From: Chloroflexota bacterium
Lineage (GTDB): Bacteria > Chloroflexota > Dehalococcoidia > UBA2979
Direction of reading: 5' to 3'
Assembly: GCA_009839925.1 (NCBI GenBank)
Contig: VXOS01000165.1
Coordinates: forward strand, 1 to 34,988
Length of the DNA stretch: 34,988 bases
A program made the position numbers and the translations under genes. The notes beneath the pieces were generated by a model. That model was not told the origin of the DNA, searched no databases, and was given only the letters and a program-made list of their open reading frames with translations. Positions 24,295 through 34,957 of this stretch are shown in pieces; position 1 is the stretch's first letter, and each line of letters begins with the position of its first letter.

Positions 24295-24752
24295 GCTCCC
24301 GGGACGGCGTGCGCGAGATCTGGTCGGCGGGCGGCGTCGTCTACCGGCGCGCCGGGGACTCCGGCCTCGAGGTCATGCTCGTGGCGCGGCCACGCGAGCG
24401 CCTCTGGGCATTGCCCAAGGGCAAGCCCGAGCCCGGCGAGAGCATCGAGCAGACCGCGCTGCGCGAGGTTTCCGAGGAGACGGGGCTGCAGGTCGCCATC
24501 GATGGGAGCGAACCCGTCGGCTCGATCCGCTACACGTACGAGGTGCCGGGGAGGCCGGGGCGGGTCTACAAGGTCGTGCACCACTACCTGATGCAACCGA
24601 CCGGCGGCGACCTCGAACGCCACGACGGCGAGTACGATCTGGTCGAGTGGTACGACGCGCACGAGGCGTGCAAGCGCATGACGTATCCCAACGAGCGTGC
24701 GATCGTCGAGCGTGCGATCGAGGCGCTGAACGGCGAGGAGGCGGCGCGATGA
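24291..24752 (+). CDS. Nudix hydrolase
   Basis: A 153-residue enzyme with a perfect Nudix box, GKPEPGESIEQTALREVSEE followed by TGL, i.e. Gx5Ex7REUxEExGU with all metal-binding glutamates present. The N-terminal AGGVVYRR and ERLWALPKG resemble diadenosine polyphosphate hydrolases (Ap4A/Ap6A type) more than MutT, though substrate cannot be fixed. GTG 24291 overlaps the HEAT gene stop (GTGA). An in-frame ATG at 24276 is possible but would overlap by 19 bases. The stop overlaps the next ATG. Confidence 0.92.
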   Translation: MSSRDGVREIWSAGGVVYRRAGDSGLEVMLVARPRERLWALPKGKPEPGESIEQTALREVSEETGLQVAIDGSEPVGSIRYTYEVPGRPGRVYKVVHHYLMQPTGGDLERHDGEYDLVEWYDAHEACKRMTYPNERAIVERAIEALNGEEAAR

Positions 24753-25366
24753 CCGCGACCGCGCCGCGCGTGATCGCCGAGGGCAGCCTTGTGCGCCTGC
24801 GCGAGAAGCAGATCGAGGACGCCTGGCGAGACTACTCCTGGCGCAAGGACCGCGAGCTCGCCGACTACGACGCGACCCGCCCGATCACGATGACCTTCCG
24901 CGCCTACACGGCCACCATCACCGAGGATCTGCGCCGCCCCTCCAGGTTCCGTCGCACGTTCGCGATCGAGGATCGCGAGAACGGCCGGCACATCGGCAAC
25001 GTCATGTACTACGGGTACGACTCGTACCTCGGCGAGGCCGAGCTCGGCATCACGATCGGGGAGCGGGCGTACTGGTCCCGGGGCTATGGCAGCGAGGCCG
25101 TGCGTTGCCTGCTCGGGCACCTCTTCGAGGAGCTGGAGCTGCGGCGGGTCTACCTGCACACGCTGACGACGAACGTCCGCGCCCAGCAGGCGTTCCGGCG
25201 CGCCGGTTTCCGCCGCCTCCGTTCCGTCCGGCGCGACGGCTACGACTTCGAGCGGATGGAGATCAGCCGCGAGGAGCACGCGCTGCAGGAGCGCGCTGCC
25301 GCCGCGGAGGTGCGTGAGCGCGACGAGGGCGGCTCGGCGAACGCGCCCGGCGCTGGCGCGCTGTAG
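24749..25366 (+). CDS. GNAT family N-acetyltransferase (RimJ/RimL-like)
   Basis: A 205-residue protein. The acetyl-CoA binding core has GEAELGITIGERAYWSRGYG (the R/Q-x-x-G-x-G/A loop), then EAVRCLLGHLFEELELRRVY and NVRAQQAFRRAGFRR, as in RimJ/RimL-type acetyltransferases. The last 25 or so residues are a charged, Ala/Gly-rich tail. ATG 24749 overlaps the Nudix stop (ATGA). It may modify a ribosomal protein, another protein or a small amine; nothing in the sequence decides. It ends the HEAT-Nudix-GNAT operon. Confidence 0.9.
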   Translation: MTATAPRVIAEGSLVRLREKQIEDAWRDYSWRKDRELADYDATRPITMTFRAYTATITEDLRRPSRFRRTFAIEDRENGRHIGNVMYYGYDSYLGEAELGITIGERAYWSRGYGSEAVRCLLGHLFEELELRRVYLHTLTTNVRAQQAFRRAGFRRLRSVRRDGYDFERMEISREEHALQERAAAAEVRERDEGGSANAPGAGAL

Positions 25367-25373
25367 GGGCCGG

Positions 25374-25490
25374 TGCTACCTTCTCGCTCGATGCCGGACC
25401 GAGCGGTTCGGGGGCCCGATCGCGGGTCGTGGCGTCCCGGTTCGAGGGACGCGAAGCCCCGTCGCGGGGACCGCTGAGGAGCGCGCCCGG
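25374..25490 (+). promoter_or_regulatory. Structured leader and promoter region of the nuo operon
   Basis: An extended -10-like TGCTACCTT lies at 25374-25382. Downstream are two perfect hairpins: GCGTCCC/GGGACGC with a 7-base loop (25432-25452) and CCCCG/CGGGG with a 3-base loop (25457-25469). The ribosome site GAGGAG (25476-25481) follows at once, 9 bases from the nuoA GTG. The region could hold a transcript-level control or simply protect the mRNA. No T-run follows either hairpin, so an attenuator is not supported. Confidence 0.35.
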
Positions 25491-25865
25491 GTGATTCCAG
25501 AGCTGTTCGGACGCGTCGGGGTGCTGATCGTCCTGGGCGTGGTCTTCCCCGCGCTTCCGCTGATCGCCTCGTTCGCCTTCTATCTGCTGCGCCGCCGCCC
25601 CCAGAACCCCGACCCGGTCAAGCACGCCACCTACGAGTGCGGCGTCGAGTCCGAGGGCAACGCCTGGGGCCAGTTCAACGCCCGCTACTACCTGTTCGCG
25701 CTCGGCTTCGTGATCTTCGACGTGGAGGTCGTCTTCCTCTATCCCTGGGCGCTGCAGCACGGGATCCTCAATACCGACGCGCTGTTCAAGGCCGCGATCT
25801 TCGTCGGCGTGCTTGCCTTCGGGCTCGCCTACGCCTGGCGGCGCGGCGCGCTGGAGTGGCGCTAG
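25491..25865 (+). CDS. nuoA: NADH-quinone oxidoreductase subunit A
   Basis: A 124-residue membrane subunit with three helices. The conserved loop KHATYECGVESEGNAWGQFN (Cys on the quinone-side loop) is followed by RYYLFALGFVIFDVEVVFLY, the family signature with its acidic residues. GTG 25491 is chosen for GAGGAG 9 bases upstream and family length; the longer frame from 25314 overlaps the GNAT gene. Only one base separates its stop from the nuoC start. nuoB, which almost always sits here, is missing. Confidence 0.95.
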   Translation: MIPELFGRVGVLIVLGVVFPALPLIASFAFYLLRRRPQNPDPVKHATYECGVESEGNAWGQFNARYYLFALGFVIFDVEVVFLYPWALQHGILNTDALFKAAIFVGVLAFGLAYAWRRGALEWR

Positions 25866-25866
25866 C

Positions 25867-26382
25867 GTGCCGGCGGGCCCCCGCCAGTTGAGCGGCGAAG
25901 CCGTCGCGGCGCCCGTCGCCGCCGCCGTACCCGACGCCATCCTGCGCGCCACCGACGAGTGGGTCGAGGTGCGACCGGAGCGCATCGCGGACGTGCTGCG
26001 CTTCCTGCACGACGACGCGGACCTCGACGCGCGCCAGCTCAGCAACCTCTGCGCCGTCGACCGCCACGACCGCTTCGAGGTCGTCTACCACCTGCAATCG
26101 CTCGACCGGAACCACCAGATCGTCGTCAAGGCGATCGTCGGTGAGCACGACGAACCCTCGCTGCCCAGCGCCACCGCCGTCTACAAGGGCGCGCTGCTGC
26201 AGGAGCGCGAGGTCTACGACCTGATGGGCGTGCGTTTCGAGGGCCACCCGGACCTGCGCCGCATGTTCCTCTGGGAGGGCTATCCCGGCTTCCCGCTGCG
26301 CAAGGACTTCCTGCAGATCCCCGAACACCACCCCGGCCTGCCGAAGTTCCCCTTCGAGGAATCCGGGGTGCAGGCGCGATGA
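25867..26382 (+). CDS. nuoC: NADH-quinone oxidoreductase subunit C
   Basis: A 171-residue hydrophilic subunit of the Q-module (30-kD type). Conserved parts are LSNLCAVDRHDRFEVVYHLQ, the signature LLQEREVYDLMGVRFEGHPD, and LRRMFLWEGYPGFPLRKDF. GTG 25867 follows the nuoA stop after one base. Some 25 N-terminal residues are Ala/Pro-rich and not conserved. It is separate from nuoD, unlike the fused NuoCD of E. coli. In the complex it packs against NuoD and NuoB, but NuoB is not encoded here. Confidence 0.95.
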   Translation: MPAGPRQLSGEAVAAPVAAAVPDAILRATDEWVEVRPERIADVLRFLHDDADLDARQLSNLCAVDRHDRFEVVYHLQSLDRNHQIVVKAIVGEHDEPSLPSATAVYKGALLQEREVYDLMGVRFEGHPDLRRMFLWEGYPGFPLRKDFLQIPEHHPGLPKFPFEESGVQAR

Positions 26383-26392
26383 CGGTGCTGCG

Positions 26393-27496
26393 ATGACCGC
26401 CGCGACCGAGCCCTACGTCCTGAACATCGGGCCCCAGCACCCCTCGACGCACGGGGTCTTCCGCCTGCGCGTCGTGATGGACGGCGAGCGCATCCAGGAC
26501 GTCGAGATGGTCGTCGGCTACCTCCACCGCTCGATGGAGAAGCTGGCCGAGGAGCGCACCTACACGCAGAACATCCCCTTCACCGACCGCGCGGACTACC
26601 TGGCGGCGATGAGCGGCAACCTCGGCTACTGCCTGGCCGTGGAGCGCCTCGCGGGCGTCGAGGTGCCGGAGCGCGCCTCCTACCTGCGCGTGATCTTCGC
26701 GGAGCTGCAGCGCATCGCCAGCCACTCGATGGCGAACGGCACGTTCGTGAACGACGCCGGCGCCTGGCAGACGCCGCTCATGTACATGTTCCGCGAGCGC
26801 GAGCGCATCCTGGACCTGTTCGAGATGACCTGCGGCGCGCGCCTCACCACCAACTACATGCGCATCGGTGGCGTCGCCTTCGACCCGCCCGAGGAGTTCT
26901 ACCCGGCGATCGAGTCGCTGGTCGACGAGCTGCCGGAGCGCATCGAGGAGTACGCGGAGCTGCTGGTCGACAACGAGATCCTGCTCGCGCGCGGCCGCGG
27001 CGTCGGCATCATCTCCGCCGAGGACGCGATCAACGGCTCGCTCGTGGGGCCGATGCTGCGCGGCTCGGGCGTGCCCTGGGATCTGCGCAAGGCCGAGCCC
27101 TACTGCGGCTACGACCGCTTCGACTTCGAGATCCCGGTCGGCCGCCAGGGCGACGCGTACGACCGCTTCCTCGTGCGTCTCGAGGAGGTCCGCCAGTCGA
27201 CGAAGATCATCCGCCAGGCGCTGGACGGGCTGCCGTCCGGCCCGCACAAGACGCAGATCCCGCTCGCGCTGCGGCCGGACCCGGGCGAGGCCTACGCCCG
27301 CGTCGAGGGCCCTCGCGGCGAGCTTGGCTTCTACGTGGTCTCCGACGGCGGATCGGCGCCGTTCCGCTTCCACATCCGCGCGCCCTCGCTGATCAACCTC
27401 TCGCTGCTGCGCGAGATGGCGATCGGGGCTTCCCTGCCGGACGCGATCGTCGCGCTCGGCTCCGTCGACATCGTGGTCGGGGAGATCGACCGATGA
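26393..27496 (+). CDS. nuoD: NADH-quinone oxidoreductase subunit D
   Basis: A 367-residue subunit (49-kD type) that forms the quinone pocket with NuoB. GPQHPSTHGVFRL holds the quinone-site histidine, and FTDRADYLAAMSGN the quinone-site tyrosine. RAPSLINLSLLREM and the final VDIVVGEIDR are typical. All quinone-site residues I can check are kept, so this does not look like a hydrogenase-type or decayed copy. ATG 26393 starts 10 bases after nuoC. It overlaps nuoH by 4 bases. nuoE, F and G do not follow. Confidence 0.96.
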   Translation: MTAATEPYVLNIGPQHPSTHGVFRLRVVMDGERIQDVEMVVGYLHRSMEKLAEERTYTQNIPFTDRADYLAAMSGNLGYCLAVERLAGVEVPERASYLRVIFAELQRIASHSMANGTFVNDAGAWQTPLMYMFRERERILDLFEMTCGARLTTNYMRIGGVAFDPPEEFYPAIESLVDELPERIEEYAELLVDNEILLARGRGVGIISAEDAINGSLVGPMLRGSGVPWDLRKAEPYCGYDRFDFEIPVGRQGDAYDRFLVRLEEVRQSTKIIRQALDGLPSGPHKTQIPLALRPDPGEAYARVEGPRGELGFYVVSDGGSAPFRFHIRAPSLINLSLLREMAIGASLPDAIVALGSVDIVVGEIDR

Positions 27497-28923
27497 GTGC
27501 GCTGCGGATGGGCCGGCGGCTGCCGCGGCGCACGGTCCCGCGCGCGCTGATGGCGCTCGGCGCCCTCGTCGCGATCGGGTTCGTCGCCGTCAACGTCGCG
27601 ATCGGCTACGTCGTGATCGACGGCCGGCTCGACGGGCAGTGGTACGACGTCCGCGATCTCGGCATCGGCGTGCAGGAGCTGCGCGAGTGGCTGGACGACC
27701 GCAACGCGCAGCAGCCGGGCATCCTCGACTTCCTGGGCCAGCACTGGATCTCGTACGCGGTCACGGCGCTGCTGGGGGCGACCGGCATCCTCAGCATCGT
27801 CGGCGGCGCGCTGCTCATCCTGATCTGGGTCGAGCGGCGGCTGATCGGCCGCATGCAGATCCGCCGAGGGCCGAACCGCGTGGGGCCCTACGGCCTCCTC
27901 CAGCCGATCGCGGACGCGGTCAAGCTGATCCAGAAGGAAGTGTTGATGCCGCGCGGCGCGGACAAGGTGCTGTTCTTCCTGCCGCCCGCGCTGATCTTCA
28001 TCCCGATGATCGTCGCCTGGGGCCCGATCCCCTGGGGTGCGCAGATGGCCTACCTCGATGTCCACGTCGGGATCCTCTTCCTGATCGCCGTCAGCTCGCT
28101 CACGACGCTCGCGATCTTCATGGCCGGCTGGTCCTCGAATAACCACTACGCGCTGCTCGGCGCGATGCGCACGATCGCGATGATGATCTCCTACGAGATC
28201 CCGCTCTCGATCGCGCTGCTCTCCGTCGTGCTGCTCAGCGGGTCGATGCAGCTCTCGACGATCGTCGAGTGGCAGTCGACCCACAACGTCTGGCTCGCCG
28301 CCCTGCTTCCGCTGGCGATGTTCACCTACTTCTTCTCCTCGACGGCGGAGCTGAACCGCACGCCCAACGACATCGCCGAGGCCGAGTCCGAGATCGTGGC
28401 CGGCTTCCACACGGAGTACTCCGGGATGAAGTTCGGGCTGTTCTACGCCGTCGAGCTGGGCAACGCGCTGTTCGTGGCCGCGCTGACGGCGACGTTGTTC
28501 CTCGGCGGCTGGTCGCTGTTCGGCCTCGAGGAGTGGATACCGGGCTACCTGATCCTGGGCGCGAAGATCTCGGCGGCCTACTTCCTGCTCGTCTGGCTGC
28601 GCGGCACCCTGCCGCGCTTCCGCCTGGACCAGCTCATGAAGTTCGCCTGGCAGTTCCTGATCCCGCTCTCGCTGCTCAACCTGCTGATCGTCGCCGTCGA
28701 GGCGTCCGTGTTCGCGCGCTGGGAGGTCAAGGGCATCGTCAGCCTTGGCCTCTTCGCGATCGTCAACTGGGCAGCTGCGATCATCCTCGTGCGCGAGTGG
28801 GCGCGCCGCATGGGCTACCGCCCCGAGCGCGAGGCCGTGCGGCAGCCAATCCTCACGCAGGGGGTCGGCGGGCTGCAGGCCGCGCGGCGGCTCGGCGCTC
28901 CGGAGATGGGGACGCAGGTCTGA
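27493..28923 (+). CDS. nuoH: NADH-quinone oxidoreductase subunit H, with extended N-terminus
   Basis: A 476-residue membrane subunit linking the Q-module to the pump arm. Signature segments are ILIWVERRLIGRMQIRRGPN (E114) and VGPYGLLQPIADAVKL, plus TAELNRTPNDIAEAESEIVA and GFHTEYSGMKFGLFY. The canonical first helix starts near residue 90. Before it lies an extra helix (about 17-43) and a 45-residue polar stretch (GQWYDVRDLGIG to QQPGILDFLGQHW), so the protein is about 75 residues longer at this end than E. coli NuoH. ATG 27493 overlaps the nuoD stop (ATGA). The gene ends directly at nuoJ (TGATG) with no nuoI. Confidence 0.95.
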   Translation: MSALRMGRRLPRRTVPRALMALGALVAIGFVAVNVAIGYVVIDGRLDGQWYDVRDLGIGVQELREWLDDRNAQQPGILDFLGQHWISYAVTALLGATGILSIVGGALLILIWVERRLIGRMQIRRGPNRVGPYGLLQPIADAVKLIQKEVLMPRGADKVLFFLPPALIFIPMIVAWGPIPWGAQMAYLDVHVGILFLIAVSSLTTLAIFMAGWSSNNHYALLGAMRTIAMMISYEIPLSIALLSVVLLSGSMQLSTIVEWQSTHNVWLAALLPLAMFTYFFSSTAELNRTPNDIAEAESEIVAGFHTEYSGMKFGLFYAVELGNALFVAALTATLFLGGWSLFGLEEWIPGYLILGAKISAAYFLLVWLRGTLPRFRLDQLMKFAWQFLIPLSLLNLLIVAVEASVFARWEVKGIVSLGLFAIVNWAAAIILVREWARRMGYRPEREAVRQPILTQGVGGLQAARRLGAPEMGTQV

Positions 28924-29438
28924 TGGACTCCGCCGGCATCATCGTCGCCTTCTGGCTGCTCTCCGCGATTGCGGTCGGCTCCGCCGTCGGCGTCTTCCTC
29001 GCGAGGAACCTGATCCACGCCGTGGTGCTGCTCGTGCTCTCCTTCGTCGCAACCGCCGGGCTCTTCGTCACGCTCTCCGCGGACTTCATCGCCGCCGCCC
29101 AGGTGCTGATCTACGCCGGCGCGATTCCCGTGCTGATGGTCTTCGCCGTGATGCTCACCCCACTCGCGGGGCGCGACAACGGCAACTCGCTCTACGTCGT
29201 GCCCGGGGTGCTGCTCGGCGGCGCGTTCGCCGTGATCGTCGCGATCGTGGCGATCGATGCCGAGTGGGGCGCTGCCGGCGCCGCCACGCTCGCCGGCCAG
29301 TCCTTCGAAACCACGGCCGACGCGATCGGCGACGCGCTGCTCGGGCGCTATGTGCTCGCCTTCGAGGTCGCCTCGGTGCTGCTGCTCGCCGCGTTGATCG
29401 GCGCGATCGTGCTGGTGCGAGAGGACGAGCCGGCATGA
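28923..29438 (+). CDS. nuoJ: NADH-quinone oxidoreductase subunit J
   Basis: A 171-residue membrane subunit with five helices. The signature ADFIAAAQVLIYAGAIPVLM contains the pi-bulge helix, and the end LLLAALIGAIVLVRED is typical. The start ATG shares its A with the nuoH stop (TGATG). The end overlaps nuoK by 4 bases. In standard operons nuoI stands between H and J; here nothing does. Confidence 0.95.
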   Translation: MDSAGIIVAFWLLSAIAVGSAVGVFLARNLIHAVVLLVLSFVATAGLFVTLSADFIAAAQVLIYAGAIPVLMVFAVMLTPLAGRDNGNSLYVVPGVLLGGAFAVIVAIVAIDAEWGAAGAATLAGQSFETTADAIGDALLGRYVLAFEVASVLLLAALIGAIVLVREDEPA

Positions 29439-29761
29439 GCGTCGAGCTGGCCCATTACCTGACCGTCGGCGCGATGATCTTCGGCGTCGGGATCGCGATC
29501 GCGCTCGCCAAGCGCAACGCGATCGCGGTCCTCATGGGCGTCGAGCTGATGCTCAACGGCGTCAACCTGACCTTCCTCGCCTTCTCGCGTTTCGGCGGCG
29601 CCTTCGACGCCGCGGACGCGCCGCTGGCCGGTCACGTCTTCGTCGTCTTCGTGCTCACCGTCGCGGCCGCCGAGGCCGCCGTGGCGCTGGCGATGGCGGT
29701 GCTGATCTACCGGCGGCGCGAGACGGTCGACCTCGATCGCATCAACCTGATGCGCTGGTAG
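29435..29761 (+). CDS. nuoK: NADH-quinone oxidoreductase subunit K
   Basis: A 108-residue, three-helix MrpC-like subunit. The two buried glutamates of the proton path are present in MGVELMLNGVNLTF and AAAEAAVALAM. The C-terminus RRRETVDLDRINLMRW is family-like. ATG 29435 overlaps the nuoJ stop (ATGA). Confidence 0.96.
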   Translation: MSVELAHYLTVGAMIFGVGIAIALAKRNAIAVLMGVELMLNGVNLTFLAFSRFGGAFDAADAPLAGHVFVVFVLTVAAAEAAVALAMAVLIYRRRETVDLDRINLMRW

Positions 29762-29770
29762 GGGGCGCGT

Positions 29771-29959
29771 ATGTGGGTCAAGTTCATGGACGCGCCCGAC
29801 GGCTACGCCGCGGCGATGTGGTGGGAGCTGTTCAACACGGAAGCCGTCTCCGTGCGCATCGTGCCGCCCCTCGAGATCGGCCCGATGTCCGCGGCCCGCG
29901 AGATCTGGGCGCCCGACGGCAAGACCCACGTCGCCCGCGAAGTGCTGAACAAGATCTAG
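29771..29959 (+). CDS. Small protein inside the nuo operon, function unknown (weakly DUF2007-like)
   Basis: A 62-residue soluble protein, MWVKFMDAPDGYAAAMWWEL at the start, then NTEAVSVRIVPP, and REIWAPDGKTHVAREVLNKI at the end. The pattern of a first strand, a helix (YAAAMWWELFNTE), a strand with V-x-V-R, and a closing strand and helix ending in AREVL resembles the small DUF2007 'signal-transducing' fold, but the likeness is loose. ATG 29771 is 9 bases after nuoK, behind GTAGGGGG. It has no cysteines, so it cannot be a substitute iron-sulphur subunit. Position and coding pattern argue it is translated with the complex I genes; it may aid assembly. Confidence 0.7.
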   Translation: MWVKFMDAPDGYAAAMWWELFNTEAVSVRIVPPLEIGPMSAAREIWAPDGKTHVAREVLNKI

Positions 29960-29964
29960 CGGCG

Positions 29965-30005
29965 ATGAGTACGCACCGCAGCCGAAGGGACGCTGGCGAG
30001 GTCTG

Positions 30006-30006
<1 letters not shown>
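29965..30006 (+). CDS. Possible 13-codon coupling mini-ORF before nuoL
   Basis: ATG 29965 opens a 13-residue frame (MSTHRSRRDAGEV) whose TGA overlaps the nuoL ATG (TGATG), the same junction type as nuoH-nuoJ and nuoL-nuoM. No strong ribosome site precedes it. It may couple nuoL translation to upstream genes or be chance. Confidence 0.2.
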
Positions 30007-31960
<1,954 letters not shown>

Positions 31961-31961
<1 letters not shown>

Positions 31962-33433
31962 TGCTGTCGGTCTTCGTCTTCCTGCCGGCCGTCGGGGCCC
32001 TGCTGATTGCGACGCTGCCGCGCCACCGCACGGCCGACGCGCGCTGGATCGCACTCTTCTTCAGCGCGATCACGTTCATCCTCGGCATCGTGATCTTCGC
32101 CCGGCTCGACCACGCCGCCGAGGGCTACCAGCTGGTCGACCACTTCGAGTGGATTCGCGCGGGCGACACCGGATTCGCGGTGCAGTACGTGCTCGGCGTG
32201 GACGGCCTCTCGGCGCCGCTGGTGCTGCTCACGGGGCTGCTCGGGCTGGCCTCGGTGCTCGTCTCGTGGCGCATCGAACTGCGGGTCAAGGAGTACTTCG
32301 CCTGGCTGCTCCTGCTGGAGACCTCCGTCGCGGGCGTCTTCACCTCGCTCGACCTGATCCAGTTCTTCTTCTTCTGGGAGCTGGAGTTGCTCCCGATGTA
32401 CATGCTGATCAGCATCTGGGGCAGCGGGCGGCCGCGCTACAGCGCGATGAAGTTCCTGCTGTTCACGATGGCCGGCTCCGCGCTGATGCTCGCCGGCTTC
32501 CTCGTGCTCGGCCTTCAGGCCGGGACGTTCGACATCGCCGCGCTCACCGCCAACCCGCCAGCCGAGGCGCTGGTCCCGCTCAGCATCGTGTTCTGGCTGA
32601 TCATCGCCGCCTTCCTCGTCAAGCTGCCGGTCTTCCCGGTGCATACCTGGCTGCCCGACGCCCACACCGACGCGCCGACGGCGGTCTCGGTGATGCTGGC
32701 GGGCGTGCTGCTGAAGATGGGCGGTTACGGCATCCTGCGCATCGTGTTGCCGATCCTGCCCGGCGAGGCCCAGGACTTCCGCGTCATCCTCGCGGCGATT
32801 GCCGCCTTCTCCGTGATCTACGGCGCGATCCTGACGCTGCAGCAGCGCGATCTGAAACGGCTCGTCGCCTACTCATCGGTCTCGCACATGGGCTACGTGT
32901 TGCTCGGCGTCTCCGCGATGGGGGCAGCCGGCCTCTCCGGCGCGGCGCTGCAGATGTTCTCGCACGGCGTGATCACCGGGCTGCTCTTCATCGTCGTCGG
33001 CGTCATGTACGACCGCACGCACACGCGCCAGATCTCCGATATGAGCGGGCTGCTGCACCAGATGCCGTTACTCGGCCTCGTTGCGATCATCGCGGGCTTC
33101 GCCGCGCTCGGCCTGCCCGCGCTGAGCGGCTTCGTCGCCGAGTTCGCCGTCTTCGCCGGATCGCTGCAGGCGCACCCGGCGGCGACGATCATCTCCGTCT
33201 TCGGCGTCGTGCTCGCCGCCGGCTACATCCTCTGGGCCGTGCAGCGCGTCTTCACCGGCCCCGCCGACGAGCGCTGGTCCGGCCTCGGCGACGCGACCGA
33301 GTGGTACGAGCTCGCCGCGATGGCCGCGATGCTGGTCTTCATCATCGGCGTCGGCGTCTACCCGCGATTGCTTACCGACGTGGTTGAGCTCGGCATCGAG
33401 CCGATCGCGCTGATCGTGCAGGCGGCCGCATGA
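31961..33433 (+). CDS. nuoM: NADH-quinone oxidoreductase subunit M
   Basis: A 490-residue antiporter-like subunit with about 14 helices. The conserved glutamate is in FFFWELELLPMYMLISIWG, the lysine in FLVKLPVFPVHTWLPDAHTD, and LLKMGGYGILRI and LKRLVAYSSVSHMGYVLLG are standard. The start shares an A with the nuoL stop, and the end overlaps nuoN by 4 bases (ATGA). Confidence 0.97.
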
Positions 33434-34905
33434 ACTGGTACGAGCAGATCCACCACATCGGTCCGGCCTTCGCGCTGCTGCTCGGCGCGGGCATCGTGAT
33501 GACCGCCGACCTGATCGCGCCGCGCCGCGCGCCCGTCGTCGCGATCACCATCCTCGTGCTGGTCGCGGCCGGCGTCTGGGCGATCGTGCAGGCCGCCTCC
33601 GGCATCGATGGCCCGGCACTCGCGGGCGCCGTCGTCGTCGACCGCTTCGCGCTGTTCTTCGCCTTCCTGCTGATCGGCGTCGCGCTCGCCGTCGTGATCG
33701 CCACTTCCGAGGGCCTCGCACGCGTCCAGCACCGCCCCGAGTTCTTCGCTCTGCTGCTGACCGCGACCGGCGCGATGGTTCTGCTCGCACAGTCCAACGA
33801 TCTGATCGCGATCTTCGTCGCGCTCGAGACCACCTCGATCGCGCAGTTCGTGCTGGCCGGGATCGCCCGCGACGACCGATCCTCCGAGGCCGGCATCAAG
33901 TACCTGCTGAGCGGCGCCGTCGCCGCCGCCGTACTGCTCTACGGCTTCGCCTTCCTGTTCGGCCTCTCCGGCACCACCTCGCTCGAGGGCATCGCCGCCT
34001 TCGTGCAGACGGGGTCCGACGGGACGCAGCTCGCGCTCGTGCTCGGCTTCGTGCTGGTCGCGGCGGGCCTCGGCTTCAAGATGTCGATCGCGCCCTTCCA
34101 GGCCTGGGTGCCGGACGTCTACGAGGGCTCCCCGACGACCGTCACCACCTTCCTCTCGGTCGCCTCGAAGGCGGCGGGGTTCGCGGTGGCGCTGCGCATC
34201 TTCTACGGCGGCCTCGGAGGCGGCGACACCTTCATCGCCGAGCACTGGGCGGCATTGATCGCCGTGCTCGCGGCGGCCTCGATGTGTTTCGGCAACGCCG
34301 CCGCGATCCTGCAGACGAACGTGAAGCGGCTGCTCGCCTACTCCTCGATCGCGCAGGCGGGCAACATCGCGGTCGGGCTCGCCGCAGTCGCGGCGGGCAG
34401 CGTTGCCGGGCCCTCGGCGGTGCTGTTCTTCCTCGGCGCCTACGCGGCGACGAACGTGGGGGCGTTCCTCTGCGTGATCGTCGTCTCCGAGCGGATCGGC
34501 GTCGAGGACGTGAGCGGCTACGCCGGCCTGATGAAGCGATCGCCGTTAGTCGCCGCGGTACTGGTGTTGTGCCTGCTCTCGCTGACGGGCATCCCGCCGG
34601 CCGCGGGGTTCCTCGCGAAGCTCTACGTCTTCAACAGCGCGGTCCAGTCCGGCCATGACTGGCTCGTCTGGCTGGTCGTGATCGCCGTGCTCAACTCGGC
34701 CGTCTCGGCGTTCTACTACCTGCGCTGGGTGCGCACGATGGTGCTGGACGATCCGGCCGACGAGGCGCCGTTCCACGCGAGCACGCCGGTCCAGGCCGTG
34801 CTCGGCCTCGCCGCCCTCGCGGTGCTGTTCTTCGGCCTGTGGCCCAACCCGCTGGTCGACGCCGCCCAGCGCGCCGCCGAGACGCTGGTCATCGCCGCGC
34901 CGTAG
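33430..34905 (+). CDS. nuoN: NADH-quinone oxidoreductase subunit N
   Basis: A 491-residue antiporter-like subunit, last gene of the cluster. Key segments are LIAIFVALETTSIAQFVLAG (glutamate), GLGFKMSIAPFQAWVPDVYE (lysine), NVKRLLAYSSIAQAGN and LTGIPPAAGFLAKLYVF. The length is typical (about 480-500). It overlaps the nuoM stop (ATGA). Confidence 0.97.
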   Translation: MNWYEQIHHIGPAFALLLGAGIVMTADLIAPRRAPVVAITILVLVAAGVWAIVQAASGIDGPALAGAVVVDRFALFFAFLLIGVALAVVIATSEGLARVQHRPEFFALLLTATGAMVLLAQSNDLIAIFVALETTSIAQFVLAGIARDDRSSEAGIKYLLSGAVAAAVLLYGFAFLFGLSGTTSLEGIAAFVQTGSDGTQLALVLGFVLVAAGLGFKMSIAPFQAWVPDVYEGSPTTVTTFLSVASKAAGFAVALRIFYGGLGGGDTFIAEHWAALIAVLAAASMCFGNAAAILQTNVKRLLAYSSIAQAGNIAVGLAAVAAGSVAGPSAVLFFLGAYAATNVGAFLCVIVVSERIGVEDVSGYAGLMKRSPLVAAVLVLCLLSLTGIPPAAGFLAKLYVFNSAVQSGHDWLVWLVVIAVLNSAVSAFYYLRWVRTMVLDDPADEAPFHASTPVQAVLGLAALAVLFFGLWPNPLVDAAQRAAETLVIAAP

Positions 34906-34934
34906 CGAGCCCCCCAAGCCCCCCGACCCGGCGC

Positions 34935-34957
34935 GCCCCGCCGGCGCGGCGCGGGGC
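34935..34957 (+). terminator. GC hairpin after nuoN, possible terminator
   Basis: A 7-base stem GCCCCGC/GCGGGGC with a 9-base loop begins 30 bases after the nuoN stop. No T-run follows, so an intrinsic terminator is doubtful. GGAGG at 34971-34975 near the window edge may be the ribosome site of another gene just beyond. Confidence 0.3.

Noticed and set aside
25860-25870. nuoB hidden in another frame between nuoA and nuoC
   Set aside because: There is one base between the genes, and no NuoB-like tandem-cysteine motif or NuoI-like CxxCxxCxxxCP motif was found in any frame of the cluster.
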